The notes beneath the pieces were generated by a model that ran no database searches, was not told the DNA's origin, and saw nothing but the letters and a program-made list of their open reading frames with translations. From assembly GCA_964542455.1 (NCBI GenBank), contig CAZIUC010000014.1, forward strand, positions 1 to 64,000: a stretch of DNA of 64,000 nt. Reading direction: 5' to 3'. Position 1 is the first letter of the stretch. Every line of letters starts with the position of its first letter. This DNA is from PFJX01 sp964542455 (GTDB taxonomy: Bacteria; Pseudomonadota; Gammaproteobacteria; Burkholderiales; Thiobacillaceae). Of this stretch, positions 56,123-64,000 are shown piece by piece. The translations under genes and the position numbers were made by a program.

Positions 56123-57397
56123 TCAGCCCGCCGCCGCCAGTGCCTGTTCGATGTCGGCGATGAGGTCGTCGATGTGCTCGATGCCCAGCGACAGCCGCAC
56201 CATGTCCTCGGATACGCCCGCTTTCGCCAGTTCCGCCGGGGAGAGCTGGCGGTGGGTGGTGGTGGCGGGGTGGCAGGCGAGGCTCTTGGTGTCGCCGATG
56301 TTGACCAGACGGACGATCAACTGGAGGGCGTCGATGAACTTGCCGCCGGCTTCGCGGCCGCCCTTGATGCCGAAGGAGACGATGCCGGAAGCCTTGCCGC
56401 CCAGGTATTTGTCGGCCAGCGGTTTGCTCGGTGAATCGGCGAGGCCGGCGTATTGCACCCAGGAGACTTTCGGGTGGTTTTTCATGTACTCGGCCACGGC
56501 CAGGGCGTTGTCGCAGGTGCGGTCCATGCGCAGCGGCAGGGTTTCGACGCCTTGCAGGATCAGGAAGCTGTTGAACGGGCTGATCGCCGCGCCCATGTTG
56601 CGCAGCGGCACGACGCGGGCGCGGCCGATATAGGCGGCCGCGCCGAGGGCTTCGGTGTAGACGACGCCGTGATAGGAAGCGTCCGGCTCGTTGAGGCGGG
56701 CGAAACGCACCTTGTGCTCGGCCCAGGGGAACTTGCCGGAGTCGACGATCATGCCGCCGATGCTGTTGCCGTGGCCGCCCAGGTATTTGGTCAGCGCGTG
56801 CACCACGATGTCGGCGCCGTGCTCGAACGGGCGGCACAGGTAGGGGGTGGGCACGGTGTTGTCGACGATCAGCGGCACGCCGTGGGCATGCGCCAGTTCC
56901 GCCAGTTTCTCGAAGTCGGTGACGTTGCCGAGCGGGTTGCCCACCGATTCGCAGAACACCGCCTTGGTGCGATCGTCGATCAGCTTGGCGAAGCTGTCCG
57001 GCTCGCGGTAGTCGGCGAAGCGCACTTCGATGCCATAGCGCGGCAGGGTGTGGGCGAACAGGTTGTAGGTGCCGCCATACAGGGTGGAACTGGTGACGAT
57101 GTTGTCGCCGGCTTCGGCGATGGTCATGATCGCGTAGGTGATGGCCGCCATGCCGGAGGCCAGGGCCAGACCGGCGATGCCGCCTTCCATTTCCGCGACG
57201 CGTTTTTCCAGCACGTCGGTGGTGGGGTTCATGATGCGGGTGTAGATGTTGCCGGGCACCTTCAGGTCGAACAGGTCGGCGCCGTGCTGGGTGGAATCGA
57301 AAGCGTAGGACGTGGTCTGGTAAATGGGCACCGCCACGGCTTTGGTGGTGGGTTCCGGGGAATAGCCGCCATGCACGGCCAGGGTTTCGATTTTCAT
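56123..57397 (-). CDS. metY: O-acetylhomoserine sulfhydrylase (MetY-type)
   Basis: A 424-residue PLP enzyme of the Cys/Met metabolism family, making homocysteine from O-acetylhomoserine and sulfide. The N-terminus ETLAVHGGYSPEPTTKAVAVPIYQTTSY is diagnostic of MetY; SSTLYGGTYNLFAHTLP, the PLP-lysine region VVHALTKYLGGHGN and the C-terminal SLACHPATTTHRQLS are present. AGGAGACAAC precedes the ATG at 57397. The frame runs further upstream without homology. No clear SAM riboswitch is seen in the leader. Confidence 0.95.
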   Translation of the reverse strand: MKIETLAVHGGYSPEPTTKAVAVPIYQTTSYAFDSTQHGADLFDLKVPGNIYTRIMNPTTDVLEKRVAEMEGGIAGLALASGMAAITYAIMTIAEAGDNIVTSSTLYGGTYNLFAHTLPRYGIEVRFADYREPDSFAKLIDDRTKAVFCESVGNPLGNVTDFEKLAELAHAHGVPLIVDNTVPTPYLCRPFEHGADIVVHALTKYLGGHGNSIGGMIVDSGKFPWAEHKVRFARLNEPDASYHGVVYTEALGAAAYIGRARVVPLRNMGAAISPFNSFLILQGVETLPLRMDRTCDNALAVAEYMKNHPKVSWVQYAGLADSPSKPLADKYLGGKASGIVSFGIKGGREAGGKFIDALQLIVRLVNIGDTKSLACHPATTTHRQLSPAELAKAGVSEDMVRLSLGIEHIDDLIADIEQALAAAG

Positions 57398-57628
57398 GTT
57401 GTCTCCTGTTGTATGCGCCGCCGACAAAGCGACGCGCGATGCTACCGCGCAAGCCGCCTTCGGGACAGGTAAGCAATCGCGACACCGGTTGCCGCGATGG
57501 AAATAATCAGGCCGGCACGGTTGGAAAATCGGGTTTCGCCCGCATTGCCTAGCTTCCCGCTTCACTCGCATGAGCCTGCATCCAGTGTCACGCGGGCGGG
57601 GTTCAATCAGCCATATCGAGGAGATTTC

Positions 57629-58012
57629 ATGTACTACATCGTTGCAAGCGACAAATCGTTCGAGCAGGCATCCAGCGACCTTGAAGCCGCGGTCAAGCGG
57701 CATGGTTTCGGCGTGCTGCATATCCACGATCTTGGCGCCACGCTGCGCGGCAAAGGCCTCGCCTTCGCCGAGGAGTGCAGGGTCTTCGAAGTCTGCAACC
57801 CGGGGCAGGCGATCAAGGTCCTGACCACCGACATGCGTCTGAACATGGCCCTGCCCTGTCGCATCTCGGTGTACACCGAGCAGGGCAAGACGAAAATCGG
57901 CCTGATCAAACCCGTCCAGATGCTTTCGGCGCTGTCTCAGGACCCGGTGTTGCTGCAAGTGGCCAACGAGGTCGAAGGCAAGACCATCGAGATGGTCGAC
58001 GAGGCGAAATGA
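57629..58012 (+). CDS. DUF302-family protein
   Basis: A 127-residue soluble protein matching the DUF302 pattern: YYIVASDKSFEQASSDLEAAVKRHGFGVLHIHDLG, then CRVFEVCNPGQAIKVLTTDMRLNMALPCRISVYTEQGKTKIGLIKP. The family is widespread, often linked to sulfur or redox metabolism, with no settled function. A GAGGAG site precedes the ATG at 57629. The stop overlaps the next gene by 4 nt. Confidence 0.88.
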   Translation: MYYIVASDKSFEQASSDLEAAVKRHGFGVLHIHDLGATLRGKGLAFAEECRVFEVCNPGQAIKVLTTDMRLNMALPCRISVYTEQGKTKIGLIKPVQMLSALSQDPVLLQVANEVEGKTIEMVDEAK

Positions 58013-58959
58013 AGGAATACGTCGTCTTTCTCGACCGCGCCACGCTGATCGCCGATTTGCGTTTCCCCGAGTTCGATCACACCTGGGTGGAGCACCCCGA
58101 CGCGCGGCCGGATGAACTGGCGGATTTGCTCTGGCGGGCCAGCATCGTGATTGCCAACAAGACGCCCATCACCCGCGCGGTGCTCGACGCCTGCCACAAG
58201 ATCAGGCTGGTGGCGGTGGCGGCAACCGGGGTGAACAACGTCGATCTGGAAGCCTGCCGGGAGCGCGGCATCGCCGTGTGCAACATTCGCGGCTATGCCG
58301 ACAACACGGTGCCGGAGCATGTGTTCATGATGCTGCTGGCCTTGCGCCGCAATCTCCTGGCCTGGCGCGCCAGCCTGAAACAGGGCGCCTGGCAAAAGGC
58401 CGAGCGCTTCTGCCTGTTCGACCATGAAATCCACGATCTCGCCGGCTCCACCCTGGGATTGATCGGCCACGGCAGCGTCGGCCAGGGCGTGGAACGCCTG
58501 GCGCGCGCCTTCGGCATGGAAGTGCTGATCGCCGAGCACAAGGGCGCCGAGGTGAGTCGCCCCGGCCATACGCCGTTCGACGAGGTGCTGGCGCGCGCCG
58601 ACCAGATCAGCCTGCATGTGCCCTTGAACGAGGCGACGCGCGACCTGATCGGCGCGCGCGAATTCGGCCTGATGAAGCGCAACGCGCTCTTGATCAATAC
58701 CGCGCGCGGCGGCGTGGTAAACGAGGCGGCGCTGGTTTCCGCGCTGAAAACCCGGCGCATCGCCGGCGCCGGATTCGATGTCCTGAGCCGCGAACCGCCG
58801 CGCGAGGACCATCCCCTGCTCGACCTCGACCTGCCCAATTTCCTGCTCACCCCGCATGTCGCCTGGTCCAGCCGCGAGGCGATGCAGCGCCTGGGGGATC
58901 AGTTGATCGACAATATCGAGGCGTTCGTGCGCGGGGAAGAACGCAATCGGGTGGTGTAG
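58009..58959 (+). CDS. D-2-hydroxyacid dehydrogenase (glycerate/hydroxypyruvate reductase type)
   Basis: A 316-residue NAD-dependent dehydrogenase. The Rossmann dinucleotide motif is GLIGHGSVGQGVERLARAFG. The signature ISLHVPLNEATRDLIGAREFGLMKRNALLINTARGGVVNE contains the catalytic Arg, and the catalytic pair is completed by the acid in FDVLSREPP and the histidine in LTPHVAWSSREAM. It is coupled to the DUF302 gene. Glycerate or hydroxypyruvate is the likeliest substrate from overall similarity, but it is not proven. Confidence 0.9.
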   Translation: MKEYVVFLDRATLIADLRFPEFDHTWVEHPDARPDELADLLWRASIVIANKTPITRAVLDACHKIRLVAVAATGVNNVDLEACRERGIAVCNIRGYADNTVPEHVFMMLLALRRNLLAWRASLKQGAWQKAERFCLFDHEIHDLAGSTLGLIGHGSVGQGVERLARAFGMEVLIAEHKGAEVSRPGHTPFDEVLARADQISLHVPLNEATRDLIGAREFGLMKRNALLINTARGGVVNEAALVSALKTRRIAGAGFDVLSREPPREDHPLLDLDLPNFLLTPHVAWSSREAMQRLGDQLIDNIEAFVRGEERNRVV

Positions 58960-59181
58960 ACGGAAAGCGACATAGGTCGGGTCAGGCGCGACTTTCAGCG
59001 GCGTAACCCGGCGGCCAACAAGGCCACGCGGCATTTCACCCGGCCGGGATATCGCTTTTGAGGCTGGGAAAATCCAATGTCGGCGGGGCGGCATCCCAAT
59101 GCGATTTATGATGCACTCCTCCCGCAAGCCCCGGATGGGGTTTGTCTCCGCTCTGGACGCGGGATGTTCGAGGACTGCGAG

Positions 59182-61008
59182 ATGGCGCTGAGACCCGCCC
59201 GTGCGAGATGGTTCGAGACCTATGTAGCGCGTGACCAGACCGTACGCGCCACCGAAGTATTGGCCGCGACCGGCGTGGTGCAACTGGAGTTGGCGCCGCG
59301 CATGGAGGAAACGCCGCATATTGATCGGTTGCGTTTCTTCCTGGACCACTTCGCGGCGCTGGCGTTGGAACATGAGGAGGATCTGCCCGCCGGGGTGTCA
59401 CATCCCACCGCGCTGATCGGCGATTCGGCCCATATCGCCAACCTCGCCCTGCACCGGCTGCGGGTGTGGAGCGCACAGGTGGATTACCTGCGCGAACATC
59501 TGGCGCAGCTGCGTGCCGAACACGACCATCTGTTGCTGCTGGCGGAATGCCTGGAAGCCATGCACCCGGCGGGGATCGATCTCGACGGTGTGTTCCGCGA
59601 GACGCGCTTTCTCTGCAAATGTCTTTTCGCCTGTCCACATGGCCGCGAAATCGCGCCGGAATTGAGCGGTGTGGTGGAACGGGTGGCGCGCGGCCCGCAA
59701 CATGTCTTCCTTTTCTTCGTCGGCGCCCCCGAACAACGCGAGCAGGTCAATCGTCTGGTCGTGGAAACCGAGTGTGAGCAGGTGGGCATTCCGGCCTGGC
59801 TGTCCGGCGACCATGCGCAACAAAAGCACCTGTTGCTAGTGCAACTGGCCGTGAAAACACACGAGATCGCCAAACTCGACACGCGCCTGCGTACGCTGAA
59901 AAAGGATGCCGGGGTAGCCGAGGCGCGCGCCAACGTGGAAACCCTGAGTTGGTATCTGGAGCACGCCGCGCACACGCTGGGTGAACACAAGCTTTGCCAC
60001 GTCACCGGCTGGACCACCTGCGCCGACCCACAACGTCTACGAACGGCCTTGCACGACGCGGGGATCCAGGCGCTGGTACGCTTTCCCGACCCGCCCGCCG
60101 ATGCCGACGTGCCGGTGGCCCTGCTGAATGCCTGGTGGGCGCGCCCCTTCCAGCCGCTGTTACGCATGTGGGGCACGCCCGGCATCAGCGAGGTGGACCC
60201 GAGCGGCCTGTTGGCGGTAGTGGTGCCGCTACTGTTCGGCTACATGTTCCCGGATGTCGGCCATGGTCTGATACTGGCACTGTTCGCGGCGATCGTCGGG
60301 AAGCGCTGGCCACAGATCCGCTTTCTCATTCCCTGCGGCATTTCGGCCATGGTCTTCGGCCTGGTATTCGGCGATGTCTTCGGTATCGACGACCTGATCC
60401 CGGCTCTTTGGCTGAAACCGCTACGCCAACCGTTGCTGGTGCTGGCCGTGCCTCTGTTTTTCGGTGTCGCGCTGATGTTGATCGGCCTGGCCTTCTCCAG
60501 CGTGGCGGCGGCCTGGCGTGGCGAGTTGCGCACCTGGCTGTGGCTGGATGGCGCGGTGTTGCTGCTCTATACCGGCGCGCTCCTGGGGCTGTTCCTGCCG
60601 GCGGCGTTCTGGCTGGTGGCGCTGGGATTGATTCAGTATCTCGTGGGCGCGCTGGTGATCGAACGCAATCCCCGTGCCCTGCCTGGCGCCTTGGGCCAGT
60701 TGCTGCTTGCTTCCTTCGAACTGGCGATGAATACGCTGTCGTTCGTACGCGTGGGGGCTTTCGCGCTGGGCCATGCGGCCTTGTCGCTGGCGATCATGAC
60801 CCTGGCGGCCGGGGTCGAACATCCCCTGGCGGTGGCGCTGGTCCTGATCCTGGGCAATCTGTTCAGCCTGGTGCTGGAAGGACTGTTGGTTTACGTGCAG
60901 ACCACGCGACTGGTGTTGTTCGAGTTTTTTACTCGTTTCCTGCGCGAGGAAGGGAGTCTGTTCCGGCCACTGCGGCCACCGCCACGGGATGGGTTTACCG
61001 AAGGGTAG
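59182..61008 (+). CDS. V-type ATPase subunit I (a subunit), orphan
   Basis: A 608-residue protein with the V-type subunit I layout. A soluble N-terminal half (about 1-330) holds two coiled-coil stalk segments around an alpha/beta domain and starts RARWFETYVARDQTVRATEVLAATGVVQLEL as the family does. The membrane half has about eight helices, beginning PLLFGYMFPDVGHGLILAL. The proton-path segment MNTLSFVRVGAFALGHAALS keeps the essential arginine. The ATG at 59182 matches the family; starts at 59164 or 59077 would add unrelated residues. No other V-type subunit gene is next to it in this window. Confidence 0.88.
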   Translation: MALRPARARWFETYVARDQTVRATEVLAATGVVQLELAPRMEETPHIDRLRFFLDHFAALALEHEEDLPAGVSHPTALIGDSAHIANLALHRLRVWSAQVDYLREHLAQLRAEHDHLLLLAECLEAMHPAGIDLDGVFRETRFLCKCLFACPHGREIAPELSGVVERVARGPQHVFLFFVGAPEQREQVNRLVVETECEQVGIPAWLSGDHAQQKHLLLVQLAVKTHEIAKLDTRLRTLKKDAGVAEARANVETLSWYLEHAAHTLGEHKLCHVTGWTTCADPQRLRTALHDAGIQALVRFPDPPADADVPVALLNAWWARPFQPLLRMWGTPGISEVDPSGLLAVVVPLLFGYMFPDVGHGLILALFAAIVGKRWPQIRFLIPCGISAMVFGLVFGDVFGIDDLIPALWLKPLRQPLLVLAVPLFFGVALMLIGLAFSSVAAAWRGELRTWLWLDGAVLLLYTGALLGLFLPAAFWLVALGLIQYLVGALVIERNPRALPGALGQLLLASFELAMNTLSFVRVGAFALGHAALSLAIMTLAAGVEHPLAVALVLILGNLFSLVLEGLLVYVQTTRLVLFEFFTRFLREEGSLFRPLRPPPRDGFTEG

Positions 61009-61063
61009 GGGCTTCATCAGAGCGGCAGCGAAACCCATCGAACCACCGCGCGATGGGTTTCGC
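61003..61063. repeat. Repeat motif plus 13-bp inverted repeat (possible terminator)
   Basis: GGGTAGGGGCTTCATCAG begins in the last codons of the subunit I gene. It is followed by GCGAAACCCATCG (61028-61040), a 10-nt loop and CGATGGGTTTCGC (61051-61063), a perfect 13-bp stem lying between convergent genes. The layout parallels the element at 31313-31383. Confidence 0.65.
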
Positions 61064-61078
61064 TATTGCTCAGCCATC

Positions 61079-61615
61079 CTACAAGTCCTGCTTCGGATCC
61101 TTGGCGGCCGCGGCGCGGCGTTGTTTCACCCGGCTGGCGGCGCGGTCGTCGGTGTAGCGGATGATGGATTTGTCCAGGCGACCCGCATAGCGTCGCGCTT
61201 GCAGGCTGGCTTCCGGGTATTGCCAGAGCCAGGTACGGTTTTCATAAACATTGCCCTTGAGGTTCTTCACCCTCTCGCTGTTGAGCTTGCCGGCGCCATA
61301 TTTGGCGGTGAGGGCATCGACCACCCGCTGGAAATCGGTTTCCGCCAGCGTGATCTGTATGCCGCTCAGGCTGCTGGCGTCGTAGAAGTAGAACAGTGAG
61401 GCCACGACCGCGCCGGCGATGGTTTCCGCTTCACTCGGGCGCAGGCTGCAGATGGTGTCGCCGATCGGCGTGTTGACGGCGCGGCAGGCATATCGCGGGT
61501 CGCTGGCGACCCGGGACAGTGGGGAGCCTAGATCGACGCCCTTGAAGCCGAGACCTTCAGCCTGAGCCGCCAGAGGCAGCAGCGCGAGCGCCAGAGCTGT
61601 CAGAAAGGCTTTCAA
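61079..61615 (-). CDS. Secreted hypothetical protein, 178 residues
   Basis: The signal peptide MKAFLTALALALLPLAAQA is followed by a periplasmic domain starting EGLGFKGVDLGSPLSRVASDPRYAC, with cysteines in RYACRA and TICSLRP that could pair. The C-terminus is basic and low-complexity (RAASRVKQRRAAAAKDPKQ). The sequence pattern resembles small periplasmic proteins of unknown role. It overlaps the iscX stop by 4 nt, so it is probably co-transcribed with the isc genes although not a known part of that pathway. Confidence 0.75.
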   Translation of the reverse strand: MKAFLTALALALLPLAAQAEGLGFKGVDLGSPLSRVASDPRYACRAVNTPIGDTICSLRPSEAETIAGAVVASLFYFYDASSLSGIQITLAETDFQRVVDALTAKYGAGKLNSERVKNLKGNVYENRTWLWQYPEASLQARRYAGRLDKSIIRYTDDRAASRVKQRRAAAAKDPKQDL

Positions 61616-61806
61616 TCCATTTCCTCGATCCAGGCGGTCTGGATGGCTTCCAGAATTTTTTCGCCGGAACGGTTGGGGTCGTCGGAGAACGCTTCCAACT
61701 CCATCACCCAGCGGTGTAGATCGGTGAAACGCACATAGCGCGGGTCCACGTCCGGGTGGTGTTCGGCCAGGGCGATGGCGATATCCAGGGTGTCAGTCCA
61801 TTTCAT
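61612..61806 (-). CDS. iscX: Fe-S assembly protein IscX
   Basis: A 64-residue acidic protein with the whole IscX sequence pattern: MKWTDTLDIAIALAEHHPDVDP, RFTDLHRWV and AIQTAWIEEMD. IscX binds IscS and iron and modulates Fe-S cluster assembly. The ATG at 61806 starts 1 nt after the fdx stop. It ends the hscA-fdx-iscX order, followed by the overlapping secreted hypothetical gene. Confidence 0.94.
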   Translation of the reverse strand: MKWTDTLDIAIALAEHHPDVDPRYVRFTDLHRWVMELEAFSDDPNRSGEKILEAIQTAWIEEMD

Positions 61807-61807
61807 T

Positions 61808-62146
61808 TCAATGTCCCTCTTTGACCATGTTGATGGTGTATTTCGGGATTTCAACCACCAGGTCTTCCTTGCCCATCAGGGCCTGGCAGGACAGGCGCGA
61901 GGTAGGCTCCAGGCCCCAGGCCTTGTCAAGCAGATCTTCTTCCAGTTCGGTGGCCTCGGACAAGCTGGCGAAACCTTCACGCACGACAACGTGGCAGGTG
62001 GTGCAGGCGCAGGATTTCTCGCAAGCGTGTTCGATCTCGATACCGTTTTCCAACAGGAGGTCGCAAAGGGAAACGCCTTTCTGGGCATCAATGACGGCGC
62101 CATCAGGGCAGAGTTCGACGTGGGGCAGGACAATAAGTTGGGGCAT
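61808..62146 (-). CDS. fdx: ISC-type [2Fe-2S] ferredoxin
   Basis: A 112-residue adrenodoxin-like ferredoxin. The cluster ligands are C42-x5-C48-x2-C51 (ACEKSCACTTC) and C87 (LSCQAL). It supplies electrons during Fe-S cluster assembly by IscS/IscU. It lies 18 nt downstream of hscA and immediately upstream of iscX. Confidence 0.96.
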   Translation of the reverse strand: MPQLIVLPHVELCPDGAVIDAQKGVSLCDLLLENGIEIEHACEKSCACTTCHVVVREGFASLSEATELEEDLLDKAWGLEPTSRLSCQALMGKEDLVVEIPKYTINMVKEGH

Positions 62147-62164
62147 GACAAGGCTCGTTAGGGT

Positions 62165-64000
62165 TCAGAGTTCCAGCGCATCCAGCCGCTGCCCGGTGAG
62201 CGCTTTTTTCACGCTCAGATCCATGCGCCGGGCGGCGAATTCTACCGTGCCTTGATTGAGTGCTTCGGTGGCGCGTTTGACCGCGGAAAGATCGTTGCCG
62301 TCGAGGGCCAGCTGGAGGCCAGTCAACAGTTTTTCAACCTGGGTACGCTCGGGTTCGTCGAGCAGCGCGGCGCCGTTTTCCTTGAGCGCGGCCTCGGTCG
62401 CATCGACCAAACGGCGACCGTCGACCTTGGCCTCGGCCAGGTTGCGCGCGGTCATGTCGTCCTGGGCATGGGCATAGGAGTCTTGCAGCATGCGCGCGAC
62501 TTCGTCGTCGCCCAGGCCATAGGAGGGCTTCACGGCGATATGCGATTCGACGCCAGTGCCAAGTTCGCGGGCGCTGACCGAAAGCAGGCCATCGGCATCC
62601 ACCTGGAAAGTGACGCGAATGCGCGCCGCGCCCGCCACCATCGGCGGAATACCGCGCAGTTCGAAACGCGCCAGCGAGCGGCAGTCGGCAACCAGTTCGC
62701 GCTCGCCTTGCACCACATGGATGCTCATGGCGGTCTGGCCGTCCTTGTAGGTGGTGAATTCCTGGGCGCGGGCGGTGGGAATGGTCGCGTTGCGCGGGAT
62801 GATCTTTTCCGTGAGGCCGCCCATGGTTTCCAGACCGAGAGACAGCGGCACCACATCGAGCAGCAGCCACTCGTCGCCACTCTTGTTGCCGGCCAGGACG
62901 TTGGCCTGGATCGCCGCGCCCAGAGACACGACCTTGTCCGGATCGAGGTTGGTGAGCGGCGTCTGGCCAAAGAATTCACCCACCGCCGCCTGGACGCGAG
63001 GGATACGGGTGGAGCCGCCGACCATCACCACGCCCTTCACTTCCTCCGCCGTCAAGCCGGCATCGCGCAAGGCCTTGCGGCAGGGCAGCAAAGTCTTGTT
63101 GACCAGGCTGGCGGTCATTTCATTGAAGGTCTCCTCACTCAGGTTGAGATTGACCACTTCGCCGGTGGAAAGCACCACGGTGATGTGCGCCGAGGTGTGC
63201 TCGGAGAGGGTTTCCTTGGCCTCGCGGGCATGGGCCATCAGCAAGGTCTTGTCGCGATCGTCAAGCGTGTGGACCTTGGCCTGTTCCAGAACCCAGCAGT
63301 AGATGCGGCGGTCGAAATCGTCACCGCCCAGGGCGGAGTCGCCGTTGGTCGCGAGCACTTCAAACACGCCACGGGTGAGTTTGAGGATGGAAATATCGAA
63401 GGTGCCGCCCCCCAGGTCATACACCGCGTAGATACCTTCGGCGGCGTTGTCGAGGCCATAAGCGATGGCGGCGGCGGTCGGTTCGTTGAGCAGGCGCAAT
63501 ACGTTGAGGCCGGCCAGGCGCGCGGCGTCCTTGGTCGCTTGGCGTTGTGCGTCGTCGAAATAAGCCGGCACGGTGATGACCGCGCCCACCAGTTCACCGC
63601 CCAGGCTGGCCTCGGCACGCGCCTTCAGTACCTTGAGGATTTCGGAGGATATCTCGACCGGGCTTTTCACCCCGGCGGCCGTCTTGATCTGTACCATGCC
63701 CGGCGCATCAACGAACTTGTAGGGCATGGTGGACAGGTCCGGGATGTCCTTGATGCCGCGCCCCATGAAACGCTTGGCCGAGATGATCGTGTTATGCGGG
63801 TCTTCCGCCGCTTGGCGCTGAGCGACATGGCCGACACTGGTGCCGCCATCCGCCAGGTAACGCACCACCGAGGGCAGCAGGCTGTGGCCGTGGGCATCGT
63901 TGAGCACCACGGAGACTCCGTTGCGCACCGTGGCGACCAGGGAATTGGTGGTGCCCAGGTCGATTCCGACCGCCAGCCGATGCTGATGCGGCGCGGTGGA
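62165..64000 (-). CDS. hscA: Fe-S assembly chaperone HscA (start cut by window edge)
   Basis: The last 611 residues of an Hsp70-family chaperone that releases clusters from IscU. The nucleotide-binding domain starts near the edge with VGIDLGTTNSLVATV, followed by NEPTAAAIAYGLD, YDLGGGTFDISILKL and VMVGGSTRIPRVQAAV. The substrate domain begins at VPLSLGLETMGGLTEKIIPRNATIP. The shortened helical lid and ISC context (fdx, iscX) identify HscA rather than DnaK. Only the first few residues are missing. Confidence 0.96.
   Translation of the reverse strand, partial: STAPHQHRLAVGIDLGTTNSLVATVRNGVSVVLNDAHGHSLLPSVVRYLADGGTSVGHVAQRQAAEDPHNTIISAKRFMGRGIKDIPDLSTMPYKFVDAPGMVQIKTAAGVKSPVEISSEILKVLKARAEASLGGELVGAVITVPAYFDDAQRQATKDAARLAGLNVLRLLNEPTAAAIAYGLDNAAEGIYAVYDLGGGTFDISILKLTRGVFEVLATNGDSALGGDDFDRRIYCWVLEQAKVHTLDDRDKTLLMAHAREAKETLSEHTSAHITVVLSTGEVVNLNLSEETFNEMTASLVNKTLLPCRKALRDAGLTAEEVKGVVMVGGSTRIPRVQAAVGEFFGQTPLTNLDPDKVVSLGAAIQANVLAGNKSGDEWLLLDVVPLSLGLETMGGLTEKIIPRNATIPTARAQEFTTYKDGQTAMSIHVVQGERELVADCRSLARFELRGIPPMVAGAARIRVTFQVDADGLLSVSARELGTGVESHIAVKPSYGLGDDEVARMLQDSYAHAQDDMTARNLAEAKVDGRRLVDATEAALKENGAALLDEPERTQVEKLLTGLQLALDGNDLSAVKRATEALNQGTVEFAARRMDLSVKKALTGQRLDALEL

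Noticed and set aside
57440..57560. A hydrophobic helix followed by RRR on the minus strand before metY, reminiscent of a sorting-signal tail
   Set aside because: The frame has no ATG, GTG or TTG after its upstream stop and no passenger domain, so it is probably chance.
57398..57628. Possible SAM or SAH riboswitch in the metY leader
   Set aside because: No conserved pseudoknot or core of a known SAM-responsive class could be traced by eye; a covariance search (Infernal with the SAM and SAH families) would settle it.

Overview
The window is a chromosomal segment of a GC-rich betaproteobacterium, most likely from the Rhodocyclales/Nitrosomonadales side. The evidence is gene order: tRNA-Tyr/Gly/Thr-tuf, lolB-ispE-tRNA-Gln-prs-rplY-pth-ychF, ftsYEX-rpoH with a CIRCE element before rpoH, paired M16 proteases followed by rsmD-coaD-ferredoxin, and hscA-fdx-iscX are all usual in that class. 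The genus cannot be named from the sequence alone. There is no CRISPR array, rRNA operon, intact insertion sequence or prophage.

Layout. 1-8.1 kb: translation and envelope housekeeping (tuf end, four tRNAs, ychF, pth, rplY, prs, ispE, lolB, a TPR lipoprotein, mutM). 8.2-11.7 kb: a dynamin-like GTPase and a receiver-histidine kinase hybrid. 11.8-15.4 kb: molybdenum cofactor genes (moaE, moaD, moeA, mobB, and moaA divergent). 15.4-15.6 kb: a very small transcription unit encoding a 34-residue membrane protein, separated from convergent rpoH by a perfect 33-bp inverted repeat. 15.6-23.3 kb: rpoH, ftsX, ftsE, ftsY, two M16 protease-family genes, rsmD, coaD, ferredoxin. 23.3-29.1 kb: a PilZ-like protein, a YqhA-type membrane protein, two thioredoxin-fold proteins, and a TolC plus membrane-fusion pair with no pump.

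29.2-50.2 kb is an alpha-glucan/trehalose island: a GH77 glucanotransferase, a MarR regulator, then glgB, glgE, a treS-maltokinase fusion, glgC, glgX, treZ and a giant malQ-treY fusion. It encodes two independent links between trehalose and glycogen. TreS/maltokinase/GlgE builds glucan through maltose-1-phosphate, GlgB branches it, GlgX debranches it, MalQ rearranges the chains, and TreY/TreZ cuts trehalose from chain ends. GlgC could supply ADP-glucose, but no glycogen synthase or phosphorylase is present here.

50.2-61.6 kb is more accessory: a methyltransferase, a VOC protein, a DUF2182/DUF1326 pair, a ParE-type toxin-antitoxin pair, a Y-family polymerase behind two perfect GAAC-N4-GTTC boxes, metY, DUF302, a 2-hydroxyacid dehydrogenase, and an orphan V-type ATPase subunit I. 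Several repeat elements lie between these genes. 61.6-64 kb is the end of the isc operon (iscX, fdx, hscA cut by the window edge).

Coding starts were chosen from conserved N-termini, visible Shine-Dalgarno sequences and stop/start overlaps. Many long open frames antisense to the glucan genes come from GC-rich codon bias and were left out.
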